Shown here: piece by piece, positions 48,601 through 56,677 of the stretch
Layout of the letters: the number at the start of each line of letters is the position of its first letter
How positions within the stretch are numbered: the stretch's first letter is position 1
DNA from: Rothia santali
GTDB taxonomy: Bacteria > Actinomycetota > Actinomycetes > Actinomycetales > Micrococcaceae
Reading direction: 5' to 3'
DNA length: 64,000 bases
NCBI RefSeq assembly: GCF_024199905.1
Contig: NZ_JANAFB010000014.1
Span: 1 to 64,000 of the forward strand
The notes under the pieces: model-generated
Database searches by the model: none
What the model saw: only the letters and a program-made list of their open reading frames with translations
What the model was told of the DNA's origin: nothing
Position numbers and translations under genes: made by a program

Positions 48601-50873
48601 TCATCCCGGAGGGTGAGCAAGAACAGCAGCGGTTCAAGGTACGGGCCAACACGAGCGAGCCCGTGATGATCCGGCCCGACGTCTACGATGCCGAGGAACT
48701 CGCGCGTCAGGCCGCGGAAGCAGAAGCTGAGCAGGAACGGCAACGCAACCGCGTGAGCATCGGTCGCGCCCTGCCGGGGGATGTGCTGCTGGAAGACGTC
48801 GACGACGTCGGGGAACGCGGCTGGACCCTGGATGCCGACGGCACACAGTTCGTGGAGCCGGAGAGCGAACGGACGCTGGGAGGAACCCACCGCCGGTTCG
48901 CCGCCTTCGACGGCGCCGTGCAACCAGGGCGGAACCTGAGCGAGGAGGAGCAGGCGGGCCTGTTCGGGAACTCCTTGGAGGACGTATCAGCGTCTGATGT
49001 GCGCGTTGGGGACGTGCTCGATGGGCGACGCCTGGACTCCAAACGCGGCGTGGCCGGGGACGTGGTCATCGTCGCCGTCGACGGATACAGCACCCTGGAG
49101 CTGCGCTACCGCGCGGTCGAGGACCCGCCGTGGGAGCAGGCCACGGAAGTGAAGAAGCGGGAGGACACCAAGGTCGGGCCCGTGAAGCACCGCCGGTTCG
49201 GGGCGCTCTCGCACACCGAGAAGGTGATGCTCGCGACCGACGCCGACCAAGTGCCCGTGGAGCGGCTGGACGAACGGGTGAACGGCTCGTGGGTCATGGT
49301 CAAGGACACCACCGAGGGCAGTGGCCGCGGCGCCCAGGCGTGGGTGACCGGGCGCCTGGAGGGCGTGAACCATGACGGTCCGCCGAAGAAGCGGTGGATC
49401 GGCACGCGGGAGATCGGCCCGGATCGCACGACGCTGTTGAACCTGAGCGTGGACGGGCAGGCCCGCGAGGTCCAGTTCACCTCGCCGCGGGAGGAGGTGA
49501 TCGTACTGACCGGGGCCTACCCGGGGGAGGGCATCGACTTCCGCGGCGTGGCCGTGGAAGCTGCAGCTGCGGCGGCCGTTGCCGCGGAACAGGCCGCAAG
49601 CTCCGAGCTGTCAGGCTTCGAGCTCGGCGCGGCGGCACCGGAAGAACTCCTGTTGCCGCCGGCAGCGGAAGCGGCAGAGTCCGCCGCGGCAGCCTCAGAA
49701 GTCGGGACAACACCGGAAGCAGCCGCGGAACCTCCTGCCGCCGAGCCCGAGACCGCCGCCGTCGAGACGGACGATGCCCCTGGGAACGAGGAGGACGCCT
49801 CGCCGTCGGTGGAGGAGCCGTCCTCCACGGCGGAGAGCCCGGTGGAGGCCGGCGCGCAGGCTGAGCCGGCCTTCGAGGAGGACCTGGAGGTCGACGAGGT
49901 CCAGCCCGGTGATCGCGTGCGCGTGTCGGGAACCGATGCCATCAGCGGCGGCTCGATCGACGAGGTCGAGGGGACCCTGCTCGAGGTGACGGAGGGGGCC
50001 GAGGAGGAAGCCGGCACGATCTCCGTGCAGGACGAGGCCGGCCAGACGCATCACGTCCTCGCCGTGGGAGAGAAGCTCGACGTCCCCCGCACGGGCGAGG
50101 ATTGGTCTCGGCCAGGTGATGATCGGCAGCTACGCTCGGATGGCCAGTCGCTGACCACAGCGCAGGTGCGGCCCGGGGATCGTGTCCGCTCCCCCGGCGG
50201 CAGCTGGCACGAGGTGTACGACGTTCAGCGGTTCAACGGGCAGTTCATCGACATCACCGCGATGGGTCAGGATCACGTGATCAGCACGGCGCGGTTCCAC
50301 GCGAGGGATCGACTGCAGGTGGACCCCTACCCCGAGGCCGAGCAGCTGGGGACGATGAAGATCCGTCAGGCGCGCAGCGTGCGCGTCGGCGATGTCGTCG
50401 ACGTCGGGGACGTCGGCGGGGAGGTCCTCTACGCCGCGTCGTTCGACGACGGCGTGACGGAGTATCAGCTGCTGACGGAGCAGGACGAGTTCATCCATCA
50501 GCGCTGCTACTCGGAGAACCCGGTCGGGGTGCGGATGCCGCTGTGTGCTGAACCGCGCTCCGGGATCCGCGGACCTGGTGAGGCGGTCCCGGTGCGGTCG
50601 TTGCAGCCGGGCGACCTGATCCACACGCGCGCCGGCGCGGCGCCGGCGGTGGTGAACCGGGTCGAGGAGGCGGAGGAGACCGTCTCGGTGCGGTATCAGC
50701 TGCTGGGTGACAAGCTCTCGCCGCCGAGGAGCCTGGTTAAGGGTTCCGGCGAAGGGGTGAAGATCTACTCCCGCAGCGAGGTGGCGACCGAGCCGCCCGT
50801 GCCACGGGCCGCGGCGGGTCCGGGGCCGGAGGTGGCGGCGGTGATCCCACCGGCTGGGCCTGGCATGGACTGA
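42645..50873 (+). CDS. Giant DNA methyltransferase-SNF2 helicase protein
   Basis: 2742 residues. ATG 42645 has AAGGAG upstream. After a low-complexity N-terminus comes an N6-adenine methyltransferase-like domain (motif I LDPGCGVGN ~263; catalytic site GNVPF instead of NPPY), then a superfamily 2 SNF2-type helicase (GAGKT ~1025, DEAHH ~1182, ATGTP ~1245, QREGRAFRQGN ~1525). The last ~900 residues repeat a GDxV-type small beta module. Similar fusions occur on plasmids and conjugative elements and are thought to modify or guard the element's DNA against restriction (DarB-like; inference). Confidence 0.88.
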   Translation: MAGNDQGQGDLFSQLPEGHDDEAKLRGESGVGPAAGSGQRGGGPRRGGQGVGTGPGPVDADRGGSGRRGPAGGDHGDAVPGGDSDGPGAVGGVNAAAGAAAAAGVDGGSGGSAVDDSAAGGGDDAAASGLPAGADREGADALAGTPRQFPTPTSLLVPSGAKARARANLDAVEVLRELEEQRRYATAGEQDILVRFSSWGACPQMFEDREDWAELQQRMQEVMTAEEISAARIATMNAHFTDPLIAQGLWGAMHEAGVVEGTVLDPGCGVGNLLGHARQHGNWAGQDTRTFHAVGVELDPLSAKIAAALYPQETIRSESFENTRIPAGAVSAAVGNVPFAQYRPYDPIDNPENLSLHNYFIHKSMKRMAPGGYGAFITSSWTMDAKNTTARAAIAEHSDLVGAVRLPNGIFQRVAGATVQSDVLVFRRREEATPPNREAQQSWVGAGSETGELDGEQVTVPTSRYFQEHPELVLGTPELQRIGMAQQPALVVAGGEVETVSAQMSNLLKQQMATARETGLGYAPVLDPEVSTAAFAPGGFVEPGDVVDARFEGQVRVDEAGTVQRLAGDMTWKQVPATRGVSEAERRALVGLKAQVRTVIDRQQAGEEVAEPLRVLHERYDRYAEEYGSINRYQITRGAVPSDSSVARAVERQRKKWAEGFTDLTAAERAELQPDEELAAQWRAEAETPREDRKRQPHLSFLRSDPDYGKLLGLEVFDEENQQARKSGYFAEGHFRPVLSARSAETAADALAITLDEGRHVGLARVGQLLGVDEETARQRLGELVFDDPQTGELVPAVRYLSGDVREKLHVAREAAEGNDAYAPNVHALEQVVPPWVSLDAVAMQPGVQFVTPKQYEQFSEDVLGASATIDHAPGAEGGWLVEQIGRSRLSARVRYEFGTEKANPSWILGRLMNNTPVTITKTVLVDDKERRVPDEKATALARQKASALSAAFVTWAKAVPERKAVIEEQYNAQMNAYVPPNYQQTGDELGLPGLATDKEPHPYQREAVARIVNEPAVLLNHVVGAGKTGSMIMGAMELRRTGVANKPWVVVPNHLVDQVTRDFAQWYPASNVLTIESGADATERRRYAALSAAGDWDAVICPQSTFSKISVSPGKLRRWLEEDLEQLHEDKRKAAAESGGKVRVKALAGAIKTAEKRLARIQSGKDVGVPFEETGCDYLFIDEAHHFKNLRRQSAFQELDNPGSDKATDLDYILRTLREMKSTREGSTTETPAVVTFATGTPVANSLAEEWVMGHYLRPDLQEKFGVGSIGDFGTTFTRAEDSVEVKPSGVGFRIVNRVAAFANVEAMMQMRSVYTSTVTKDQIPGHMPAVADGKMRAVEREASPAVQDYVADLVERAENPGQDDYLVEILGRARKVALDPRTVGLEAEEDGGRPRSVAEDVMRIHTRTAERTYLDAEGNPSATPGGLQLLFCDMGTPGGASGFNMYEAIRDELVEAGMEPGRIAFIHDARTDSERGELFARARRGDLSVLIGSTEKMGTGMNVQDRVTAVHHVDIPWRPADLEQREGRAFRQGNQNAEVEVVSHLTSGTFDAYMWQTIARKSSALDQLNRGTAGNTVEDIGSLTMSSQEMVAAASGDPRIATWLELNNEVLQLENLQHAEVGNRQSFERGIEASRHQIGQLEGFEQSLEAARGKVPAGDFRMQVGAEVFDNRAEAGNRLVQGLRQAAVKLREEPNQRFRVARAGGLVLVASHEQAARGRAVHLSFEGVQGVYDRVLYDDLLEGNVSGQGLASRIWNRATGVDEKLAEVRQSLEAARAELVDVEDALDGNTGFSQQERLDEVLLERDLLGAQLGLEAPDSMTGQEPESEFLDDDEAWKLYGSLEEIEGEDQLRDGDVVEVTKGGGGFSTGMYVARRLDNHLVQLRPEDSTDEEDWTRLTYSVSWSMVRRQRSALSPWDERVLATTEADETYTGRQLKRRQNIEPSGQVIVRGRRFDGESELAEPEIVSGTLVAVDAAPLAPVVTLIPEGEQEQQRFKVRANTSEPVMIRPDVYDAEELARQAAEAEAEQERQRNRVSIGRALPGDVLLEDVDDVGERGWTLDADGTQFVEPESERTLGGTHRRFAAFDGAVQPGRNLSEEEQAGLFGNSLEDVSASDVRVGDVLDGRRLDSKRGVAGDVVIVAVDGYSTLELRYRAVEDPPWEQATEVKKREDTKVGPVKHRRFGALSHTEKVMLATDADQVPVERLDERVNGSWVMVKDTTEGSGRGAQAWVTGRLEGVNHDGPPKKRWIGTREIGPDRTTLLNLSVDGQAREVQFTSPREEVIVLTGAYPGEGIDFRGVAVEAAAAAAVAAEQAASSELSGFELGAAAPEELLLPPAAEAAESAAAASEVGTTPEAAAEPPAAEPETAAVETDDAPGNEEDASPSVEEPSSTAESPVEAGAQAEPAFEEDLEVDEVQPGDRVRVSGTDAISGGSIDEVEGTLLEVTEGAEEEAGTISVQDEAGQTHHVLAVGEKLDVPRTGEDWSRPGDDRQLRSDGQSLTTAQVRPGDRVRSPGGSWHEVYDVQRFNGQFIDITAMGQDHVISTARFHARDRLQVDPYPEAEQLGTMKIRQARSVRVGDVVDVGDVGGEVLYAASFDDGVTEYQLLTEQDEFIHQRCYSENPVGVRMPLCAEPRSGIRGPGEAVPVRSLQPGDLIHTRAGAAPAVVNRVEEAEETVSVRYQLLGDKLSPPRSLVKGSGEGVKIYSRSEVATEPPVPRAAAGPGPEVAAVIPPAGPGMD
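42706..43071 (+). CDS. Acidic protein overlapping the giant gene in another frame
   Basis: 121 residues in frame +1 relative to the giant gene, which overlaps it completely. ATG 42706 follows GGAAGGA. The translation looks like a normal helical acidic protein (EEALAAEAREWEQDPDRW, LVRLAALTQRQELLLQRAW), while the giant frame here is Gly/Ala-rich low complexity, as expected for a frame under little selection. It ends just before the methyltransferase domain begins. Confidence 0.6.
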   Translation: MRRNYEANPGSDPQQVQDSVEEALAAEAREWEQDPDRWMRIGEDPVDEAPLEETMETLYPGATQMDLVRLAALTQRQELLLQRAWMVDLADRPSMTPRPAVETTPRLQAYLQGLIEKVQTL

Positions 50874-50892
50874 ACCGGCTAGGCAGATGAGG

Positions 50893-50926
50893 CGATGCCC
50901 TGCACCTTCGTGGGTGCAGGGCATCG
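50893..50926. terminator. Bidirectional terminator
   Basis: 14-bp perfect stem (50893-50906 with 50913-50926), 6-base loop, between the convergent giant and relaxase genes. Confidence 0.8.
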
Positions 50927-50949
50927 TCGTGTCCGGGGCGGTGACGAGG

Positions 50950-53900
50950 TCATCCGAGCTCGGGCGCGCGGTGTTGCTCCTGTACGGCGGGGTCTTCCAC
51001 TTCGGGCATGTCCGGGTAGTCCTCCGGGTTCCACTCGGTCTCGCTGATCGCAGCGTAGAGGTCCTCCCAGTCGATCTCCGGTGCCGGCAGCTGTTCTTGC
51101 TCCTCCTGATCTGCCGTCTCGAGGATGCGCTGCAGCCGGTCCCAGTAGAACGACAGGCGCTTCTCCGACTGGTTCGGGGCCTCACCCAGGGGAGTGTCCG
51201 CGTCCTCCTGATGCGATAGGGCCCGCCACTGCAGGATCTCGCGTAGCGCCGTCGGGTGCTCGGCCTTGGCCTGGATCAACCATGGTTCGTCTTTGTCCAG
51301 GTGCATGATCTGCTGGGCGCGGGCGTCGATCTTGCCCATCATCTGCTGCTGCACTTCGGCTTCGTCCGGGGTGGTGTGTTCGGTCGGGACCACCAAGAGC
51401 CGCGGCTTCTCCTCCTCCCCCAGTCCCCGCAGCTGCGCCACCGCCTCCGGGATCGTCTGCACCGACTTGGGCAGCGTCTCCAGGTCGACGTCGTGATCCT
51501 TCACCAACCGGACCAGTTGTTGGATCGGCTGCTGGTCCGCGGAGTCCATCGGTTCCTCGCCGGTGGTCTCGCGGATCCAGGTGTAGGCCCGGCGGGTCGC
51601 TGAGACGGTGAGCACGTAGTCGAGCTCGTTGGTGCTGCGGCCGAGGTCGTTGGCCCATCCGTGTTCGGCGTCTTCCTGCTCGTGGGCGGTCAGGTCCGTG
51701 TCGGAGTGCTTGATGATCCCGGCCAGGGTCTCCAGGGGGTTCTCTGTGGCGATGGGGCGCATCATCTTCCACGGGTCCGGGGTGCCCTGACTGGCCGCGT
51801 CCTCGTCGGGAGTGTTCAGGTAGACCCGGTTCGATTCCTTCCCGCGGGTCATCGCCACGTACAGCGACTCCCGAGAGAAGGATTCGTCGGCGGTGACGTG
51901 GCCGGTGTCCACGGTCATCCCCTGGGAGCGGAAGACCGTGCACGCGTAGCCCAGCTCCACGGATTCGGCGAGGTAGTCCTTGGGCAGGGTGACCTCAGCA
52001 CCGGTGTCCTCACGCCGGGCGGTGACCTCCCCCGAGTCGGCGATGTTGGTCAGGGTCATGCGGGTGCCGTTCTTGATGTAGTCCCCGTTCTCATCCAGCA
52101 GGGTGCGCTGGTTCATCCGCGCGAGGATCGTGTCTCCGAGGTAGCCGGGTCCGTAGCGCAGGGCGACTTCCTGGCTGGGGTCGACGTCGCCGGATTCGAC
52201 GCGGTCGGTTTGGGCGCGGTCGTTCAGCGCCTGGACCTGATCTTTGCGTGCGGCGATCAGCACGGAGGACTTCCCGGCGTCGATGTCGGCTTGCCAGGAG
52301 GTGTAGGCGGCTTCGAGGGCGTCGTTGGAGATGTCGATGCGCCCGTTCTCGAAGTAATCCTTGACGACCGTGCTGGACTGCCCATCGCGCAGCTTCAACG
52401 TCGTCGCGGCCTCCCAGTCGCTTTTGAACCGCCACACCGAGGTGAGGTTCGCGGCGCGCTGGGAGCGTTCCATCCAGCCGAGGAACCCACCGGCGTCGAC
52501 CGCGTCGAGCTGCTTGGGGTCCCCGACCAGCAGCATCTTCGCTCCCGCGGCCTTCACCTGCGCGTGCAGCTGGTGTAAGTCCGCGGTGGAGGACATCGAG
52601 GCCTCGTCGATGATCAGCAACTGACCCTTGCGTAGCTGGTACCGGGACTGGTCCGCGATCGTATCGGTCAGCCGGGTCCGGGTCGCATCCAGGGCCGCGG
52701 ACAGCTTCGCCGAGTCCGGGTAGCGCTGGACGCGTTCCTCGAGGTCGTGCAGCTTCCGGGTGAGGTTCGCGTAGCGCTCGGCGCGCTGGGCCACACCGGG
52801 GCCGACGGTCTCGTAGAGCCATTTCGCGGTGTTGTCGGTCTCCACGCCGAGGTCCTTGGCCAGCACCTGAGCTGCGGCCGCCGACGGGGCGAGGCCGATG
52901 ATCGAGTCTTGACCGTGTTCGGCTTCCCAGGCGGCGCGTAGTCCGGCCAGGGTGGTGGTCTTGCCGGTGCCGGCGGGTCCGATGATCGCGGAGATCTCGG
53001 AAACATCGACGGCGACGTCGTAGGCGGCTTTCCGCTGGTCGTGGGCGAGGGTGTGCCCGTCCTTGGTGCGGAACTCCTCGAGGATCTGTTCCGCCTGGTC
53101 CTCATCGGTGAGGTGCGCGCCGGTCTTCGCGTCGGCGGCGACCATGAGGTCGTTCTCGGTGCTCATGATCTCCTCGGTCGTGAACCTCCACTCACTCGGA
53201 GTATCGAACGCGGAATGCCCGTGGATGCTCAGCCCCTCCTGGGTGAGGTGATCGAGCTCGTAACGCTGCGGGGTCAGCTGCACCGCCTGGCCCAGGGTGA
53301 TCCGGGTGATGCGCTTGGCGGTGGCCTCCCGGTCGGCCAGGGAGCGGAACCGGACCGTGGCCATCAGCCGATGCGCGGAAGCGGCCACGTTCGCCTCGGT
53401 GAAGGTGGGGTGGTTCTCCGAGACTCGCGCGAGGACGAAGGAGGAAATCTCCTCCAGGGCGGCGTCGTTGAAGTCCGCGGCGGTGAACTGGGTGTGGTCC
53501 ATACCGGTGGCCGCGGCAACGATCTTCGCCGGGGTCAACGAGAGCTGCCGCGCGCGGTTCTGCCACTGGGCCAGGCGCAGCTGCAGAGACTCCTTCTCCT
53601 GGGGCTTGCTGTTCCGAGTCTCCAGGGTGGCCTGCTGCCGCAGCTTGATGATCTGCGCCTTGGAGATCGGGCCGGCATGGGTGGCTTCCCGCTGCTCGAT
53701 CAGTTCGTCCTTGCGTGCCTCAATGGCCAGGGAGCGGGTGGAGAACTCCGCGATGAGCGCATCCGGGATCCCGGTGAGCTCCACGCGGCGGTTCTTGTAG
53801 ACGACGTCGCTCTCGCTGACCTGAGCGATGGGGTCCCGCTGCTCAGCGACCGCGCCGACGGTGGTGGCGAGTTCGTCGTAGAGGGTGGCGTTGTACATCT

Positions 53901-54576
53901 CGGAGATCGCCACCGTCCATCGGTGCAGGGTGTAGGAATCCAGGGTCACCCACTTCCCGTCCGAGACTCGCTGGACGCGGTTGGCGATCACCGCGTGGGT
54001 GTGCAGCTGCGGGTCACCCTCGCGGGAGTCGAAGTGGTCGAACAGCGAGGCGATCATCCCCTCCACGGGGACCTTGACGATGCCGCCGTCGCCGGCGCGG
54101 GACTGGATGACGTTGGCCTCGACCCAGTCCAGGCAGGTGCGGGTCGCGCGCTGGTGCGCGGCATGGACCTTCGCCTGCGTGGACGCATCCGCGACGGCCC
54201 AGAGGGCGGAAACGGACTTTGGCACCGAGAAGGTCAGGTCGAACCCGCCGACCGGCTTCCGCGTGCTCTTTGCCGCCTTGCCCATCGGCGTCTTCGCACC
54301 TTCCGGAGCCGTCGCGGAAGCGATCGGCTTCTTGCCCAGGTGCTGGCCAGTGGCAGGATTCTTGCCTTCCTCGTAGAGGGAGACGGCATCCTGCTGGGTC
54401 ACCGTCGCCCCGGAAGCGAGCCCGACGGTGGCGGTCCCTTTGCCGTACCAGCTCCCGGAGGGGTCCCCGGAACCGGTGTAGTAGTTGGTCAGCTGCTTGG
54501 GCCTGTTCCGGGTGTCCCCGGTGGCGATGCTGGACAGGTAGTACTGGATGCTCATCCGTGAGATGGAAACGGTCAT
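50950..54576 (-). CDS. MobF-family conjugative relaxase-helicase (TrwC/TraA-like)
   Basis: 1208 residues. The N-terminal relaxase has the nicking tyrosines Tyr12-Tyr13 and the HUH metal triad (His181, His192, His194; QLHTHAV). A RecD-like superfamily 1 helicase follows, with Walker A GPAGTGKTTTL and LLIIDEASMSS. It nicks oriT, stays bound to the 5' end and unwinds the strand for transfer. ATG overlaps the stop of the upstream gene (ATGA), so both are coupled and read leftwards from the oriT-like region. Confidence 0.95.
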   Translation of the reverse strand: MTVSISRMSIQYYLSSIATGDTRNRPKQLTNYYTGSGDPSGSWYGKGTATVGLASGATVTQQDAVSLYEEGKNPATGQHLGKKPIASATAPEGAKTPMGKAAKSTRKPVGGFDLTFSVPKSVSALWAVADASTQAKVHAAHQRATRTCLDWVEANVIQSRAGDGGIVKVPVEGMIASLFDHFDSREGDPQLHTHAVIANRVQRVSDGKWVTLDSYTLHRWTVAISEMYNATLYDELATTVGAVAEQRDPIAQVSESDVVYKNRRVELTGIPDALIAEFSTRSLAIEARKDELIEQREATHAGPISKAQIIKLRQQATLETRNSKPQEKESLQLRLAQWQNRARQLSLTPAKIVAAATGMDHTQFTAADFNDAALEEISSFVLARVSENHPTFTEANVAASAHRLMATVRFRSLADREATAKRITRITLGQAVQLTPQRYELDHLTQEGLSIHGHSAFDTPSEWRFTTEEIMSTENDLMVAADAKTGAHLTDEDQAEQILEEFRTKDGHTLAHDQRKAAYDVAVDVSEISAIIGPAGTGKTTTLAGLRAAWEAEHGQDSIIGLAPSAAAAQVLAKDLGVETDNTAKWLYETVGPGVAQRAERYANLTRKLHDLEERVQRYPDSAKLSAALDATRTRLTDTIADQSRYQLRKGQLLIIDEASMSSTADLHQLHAQVKAAGAKMLLVGDPKQLDAVDAGGFLGWMERSQRAANLTSVWRFKSDWEAATTLKLRDGQSSTVVKDYFENGRIDISNDALEAAYTSWQADIDAGKSSVLIAARKDQVQALNDRAQTDRVESGDVDPSQEVALRYGPGYLGDTILARMNQRTLLDENGDYIKNGTRMTLTNIADSGEVTARREDTGAEVTLPKDYLAESVELGYACTVFRSQGMTVDTGHVTADESFSRESLYVAMTRGKESNRVYLNTPDEDAASQGTPDPWKMMRPIATENPLETLAGIIKHSDTDLTAHEQEDAEHGWANDLGRSTNELDYVLTVSATRRAYTWIRETTGEEPMDSADQQPIQQLVRLVKDHDVDLETLPKSVQTIPEAVAQLRGLGEEEKPRLLVVPTEHTTPDEAEVQQQMMGKIDARAQQIMHLDKDEPWLIQAKAEHPTALREILQWRALSHQEDADTPLGEAPNQSEKRLSFYWDRLQRILETADQEEQEQLPAPEIDWEDLYAAISETEWNPEDYPDMPEVEDPAVQEQHRAPELG

Positions 54577-55250
54577 TTCCGCGGGGCCTTCTTCCGGTCG
54601 TCGGCGGCAACGTCTTTCCGGAAGCGTTGCCAGGTGGTCAGGATGGAGCGGTCGTGGGCGTCGAAGGTTTCCGGTTTCCGGTTCCGGAAGTACTTCCGCG
54701 CGAGGTAGTCCCAGTCGCGGACGATCTTCCGGATTCGGGTCTGCTCGGAACGCAGGGCTTCCGCTGCTTGCCGGGCGTAGGTATCGGCGCCGGCCATCTG
54801 TTGCCGCAGCTTCTGCTGGTTGCCCACCTGGGACTCCAGCTCACGGATCCGGTCAGCGGCCTGCCCGAGCTGGGCTTCCGCTGCTGAGAGTTTCGCGTCC
54901 TGCTCGCGCTTCTGCTCAGCGGCGCGGGCCTCGATCTCGTCGACGGTGCGCCGCGCGACCTCGATCCGTTCCTCGGCGTGCTCGGCCCGGCGCTGGTACT
55001 TACGGCGCGTGTGATGCAGCCGGCTGGTCAGCCGCCGCAGTTGCTGGTTCTCTCGACCAGTGCTGAGGAGCTGGGTGGAACGCTGTTGGTCCTCATCGGC
55101 AGTGCGGGGCCGGTCCGGCATTGGTTGGCCGCGGCGACGTCGATTGTCGGCCCGATTCCGGCAGGTCTTGGAGCAGTAGATCTGCCGGGCCGGTGCGCCG
55201 ACGGGCAGGGATGTGCTGCAGGTCAGGCACGTTCTGAGGCTGGTGGTCAT
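54573..55250 (-). CDS. Zinc-finger/coiled-coil relaxosome-type protein
   Basis: 225 residues. An N-terminal zinc finger (CLTCSTSLP...IYCSKTC) is followed by a basic stretch and a long coiled coil (about 60-160). First gene after the oriT-like repeats and translationally coupled to the relaxase, so it may bind oriT and help form the relaxosome (inference). No named family recognised. Confidence 0.65.
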   Translation of the reverse strand: MTTSLRTCLTCSTSLPVGAPARQIYCSKTCRNRADNRRRRGQPMPDRPRTADEDQQRSTQLLSTGRENQQLRRLTSRLHHTRRKYQRRAEHAEERIEVARRTVDEIEARAAEQKREQDAKLSAAEAQLGQAADRIRELESQVGNQQKLRQQMAGADTYARQAAEALRSEQTRIRKIVRDWDYLARKYFRNRKPETFDAHDRSILTTWQRFRKDVAADDRKKAPRK

Positions 55251-55261
55251 GCTGTGTATTG

Positions 55262-55350
55262 GTCAGATGAGCCCCGGACCGTCAGTCAGATGAGCCCCGG
55301 ACCGGGGATCAGATGCGCCCACGGATGTGGGCGCGGTGCATTTCAATGCC
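55262..55350. other. oriT candidate
   Basis: Directly upstream of the relaxase operon: two perfect 19-bp direct repeats GTCAGATGAGCCCCGGACC (55262-55280, 55285-55303), a third partial ATCAGATG, then a hairpin GCGCCCAC/GTGGGCGC (55315-55322 with 55327-55334), and GCATTTCAATGC. Direct repeats next to an inverted repeat are typical of a relaxosome binding site with a neighbouring nick site. Confidence 0.55.
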
Positions 55351-55400
55351 AGACGTGTGTACAAATCTGGTGGTTGGTTCTCGTCTTCTGCTCGTCAGCT

Positions 55401-55550
55401 CTCTCCTGTGCTGGTGGGCTGGTCTGCTGGAGCTGTCTCGTTGTGCGGGTGCTGCTCCTGCTGGTGGGTGGGTCTGCTGGTGCTGACTCGTCCTGTGCGT
55501 GGTGCTCGTGCTGGTGGATGGTGGGCTGGTGCTCTTGGTCTGCTGATGCG
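55401..55550. repeat. Three degenerate 50-bp G/T-rich tandem repeats
   Basis: Units starting at 55401, 55451 and 55501 align at exactly 50-bp spacing; each has GCTGGTGG (55410, 55460, 55510) and a GGTCTGCTGG-like block. The + strand is strongly G/T rich. A period not divisible by three argues against coding. 55551-55700 continues G/T-rich with nothing recognised. Confidence 0.65.
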
Positions 55551-55700
55551 TTCGCGTCTCCTGCTTGGGCGAGCTCGTCGGGAAGGTGCGTAGGTCTGCG
55601 GGAGGTGAGTCCTGCTGGTGCGGCTGAGGAGGGTGAGCCTCGCGTGCTCGGGGAGCTGCATCTGGGCGTGTGTTCGCGCGCTCGGGTCGGCCCTCGGTCG

Positions 55701-55727
55701 TCCGGGTGGGCTATCGCCCCACCCGGA
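55701..55727. other. Hairpin before the structured array
   Basis: TCCGGGTGGG pairs perfectly with CCCACCCGGA (7-base loop). It has no T-run; it may mark the boundary of the array transcript. Confidence 0.5.
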
Positions 55728-55756
55728 CCGCCGGCCCGCGACCGGGCTGGGGGTAG

Positions 55757-56223
55757 GCCGTCCACGGGCGGCGATCCAGGAACCGTCCTTCCCAGCGTGA
55801 AGGTGCCTCGCCGCCGGTGGGCGGACGAGCCGGCATGGGTCCCGATGTCCACCTGGGTGCGGGTCCCCACGACCGCGAAGCGGTGGGGGTCGTGGGGAGC
55901 CGTGCACAGGTGGACAGCGGGCCGCGCCACGCCACCCCGCTGGGACCAGGAACCCGACCACCGCGGCAGCCGCATCCGCTCTCGGGGGCGGAACCCGGCA
56001 AGGCCGTCCACCGGCGGCGTGTCCGGCAACCGGAAACTCTTGAGACCAGGCGGAAGCCAGCCGCCGGTGGGCGGGCGGCAACCCGACGCCCCTTCCTTCC
56101 GCGGCAGCCGGAAGGTTCCGCTTCCACCCCGGGGACCGGAAACCGGCAATGCCACCGCTTCCACGCGCACACCCGGCGCCAGGGCGCTTCCGCCAACCGC
56201 CCCCTCGGGCGGTTGCCGCCCAG
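55757..56223. repeat. Structured repeat array, copy 1
   Basis: Three hairpins. Element a: CCACGGGCGGCGA (55762-55774) with TCGCCGCCGGTGG (55808-55820), enclosing CCTTC/GAAGG. Element b: outer GTCCACCTG/CAGGTGGAC (55847-55855, 55907-55915), inner 11-bp stem 55864-55874 with 55888-55898, and GCGAAGC at 55875. Element c: CCACCGGCGGC/GCCGCCGGTGG (56008-56018, 56060-56070), perfect. Confidence 0.75.
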
Positions 56224-56677
56224 CCCGTCCACGGGCGGCGATTCCGGGACCGGACCTTCCGGCGCGAAGGTACCTCGCCGCCGGTGGTCGGGCGGAACGG
56301 CACGGGTCCCGATGTCCACCTGGGTGCGGGCGTCCCAGACCGCGAAGCGGGTAGGGTCTGGGACGGCCGTGCACAGGTGGTCAGCGGGCAACGCCACGCT
56401 CCCGAGCTGGCACCAGAACCCAACCGCGACGGCAGCCGGCCTCACCGTCGACGAGGTGCTCGGCAAGGCCGTCCACGGGCGGCGAGTCCGGAAGCGAGCC
56501 TCTATCGACCAGGCCGAAGCCAGCCGCCGGTGGGCGGGCGGCACCACGACGCCCCTTCCAGCGGCAACCGGAACTCTTGTCCCCCACCTCGAGGACCGGA
56601 ACCGCCCTCGTCTCCGCAAGCACAAGCACACTCGGTGCCAAGGAACTTCCGGCGCCGCGAGGCGGTGCCGGACAGAG
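56224..56677. repeat. Structured repeat array, copy 2
   Basis: Same order of hairpins: a 56229-56241 with 56275-56287; b outer 56316-56322 with 56374-56380 and inner GTCCCAGACC/GGTCTGGGAC (56332-56341, 56355-56364) with GCGAAGC at 56342; c 56473-56483 with 56523-56533. The inner b stem lacks one base pair of copy 1 on both sides at once. Confidence 0.75.
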
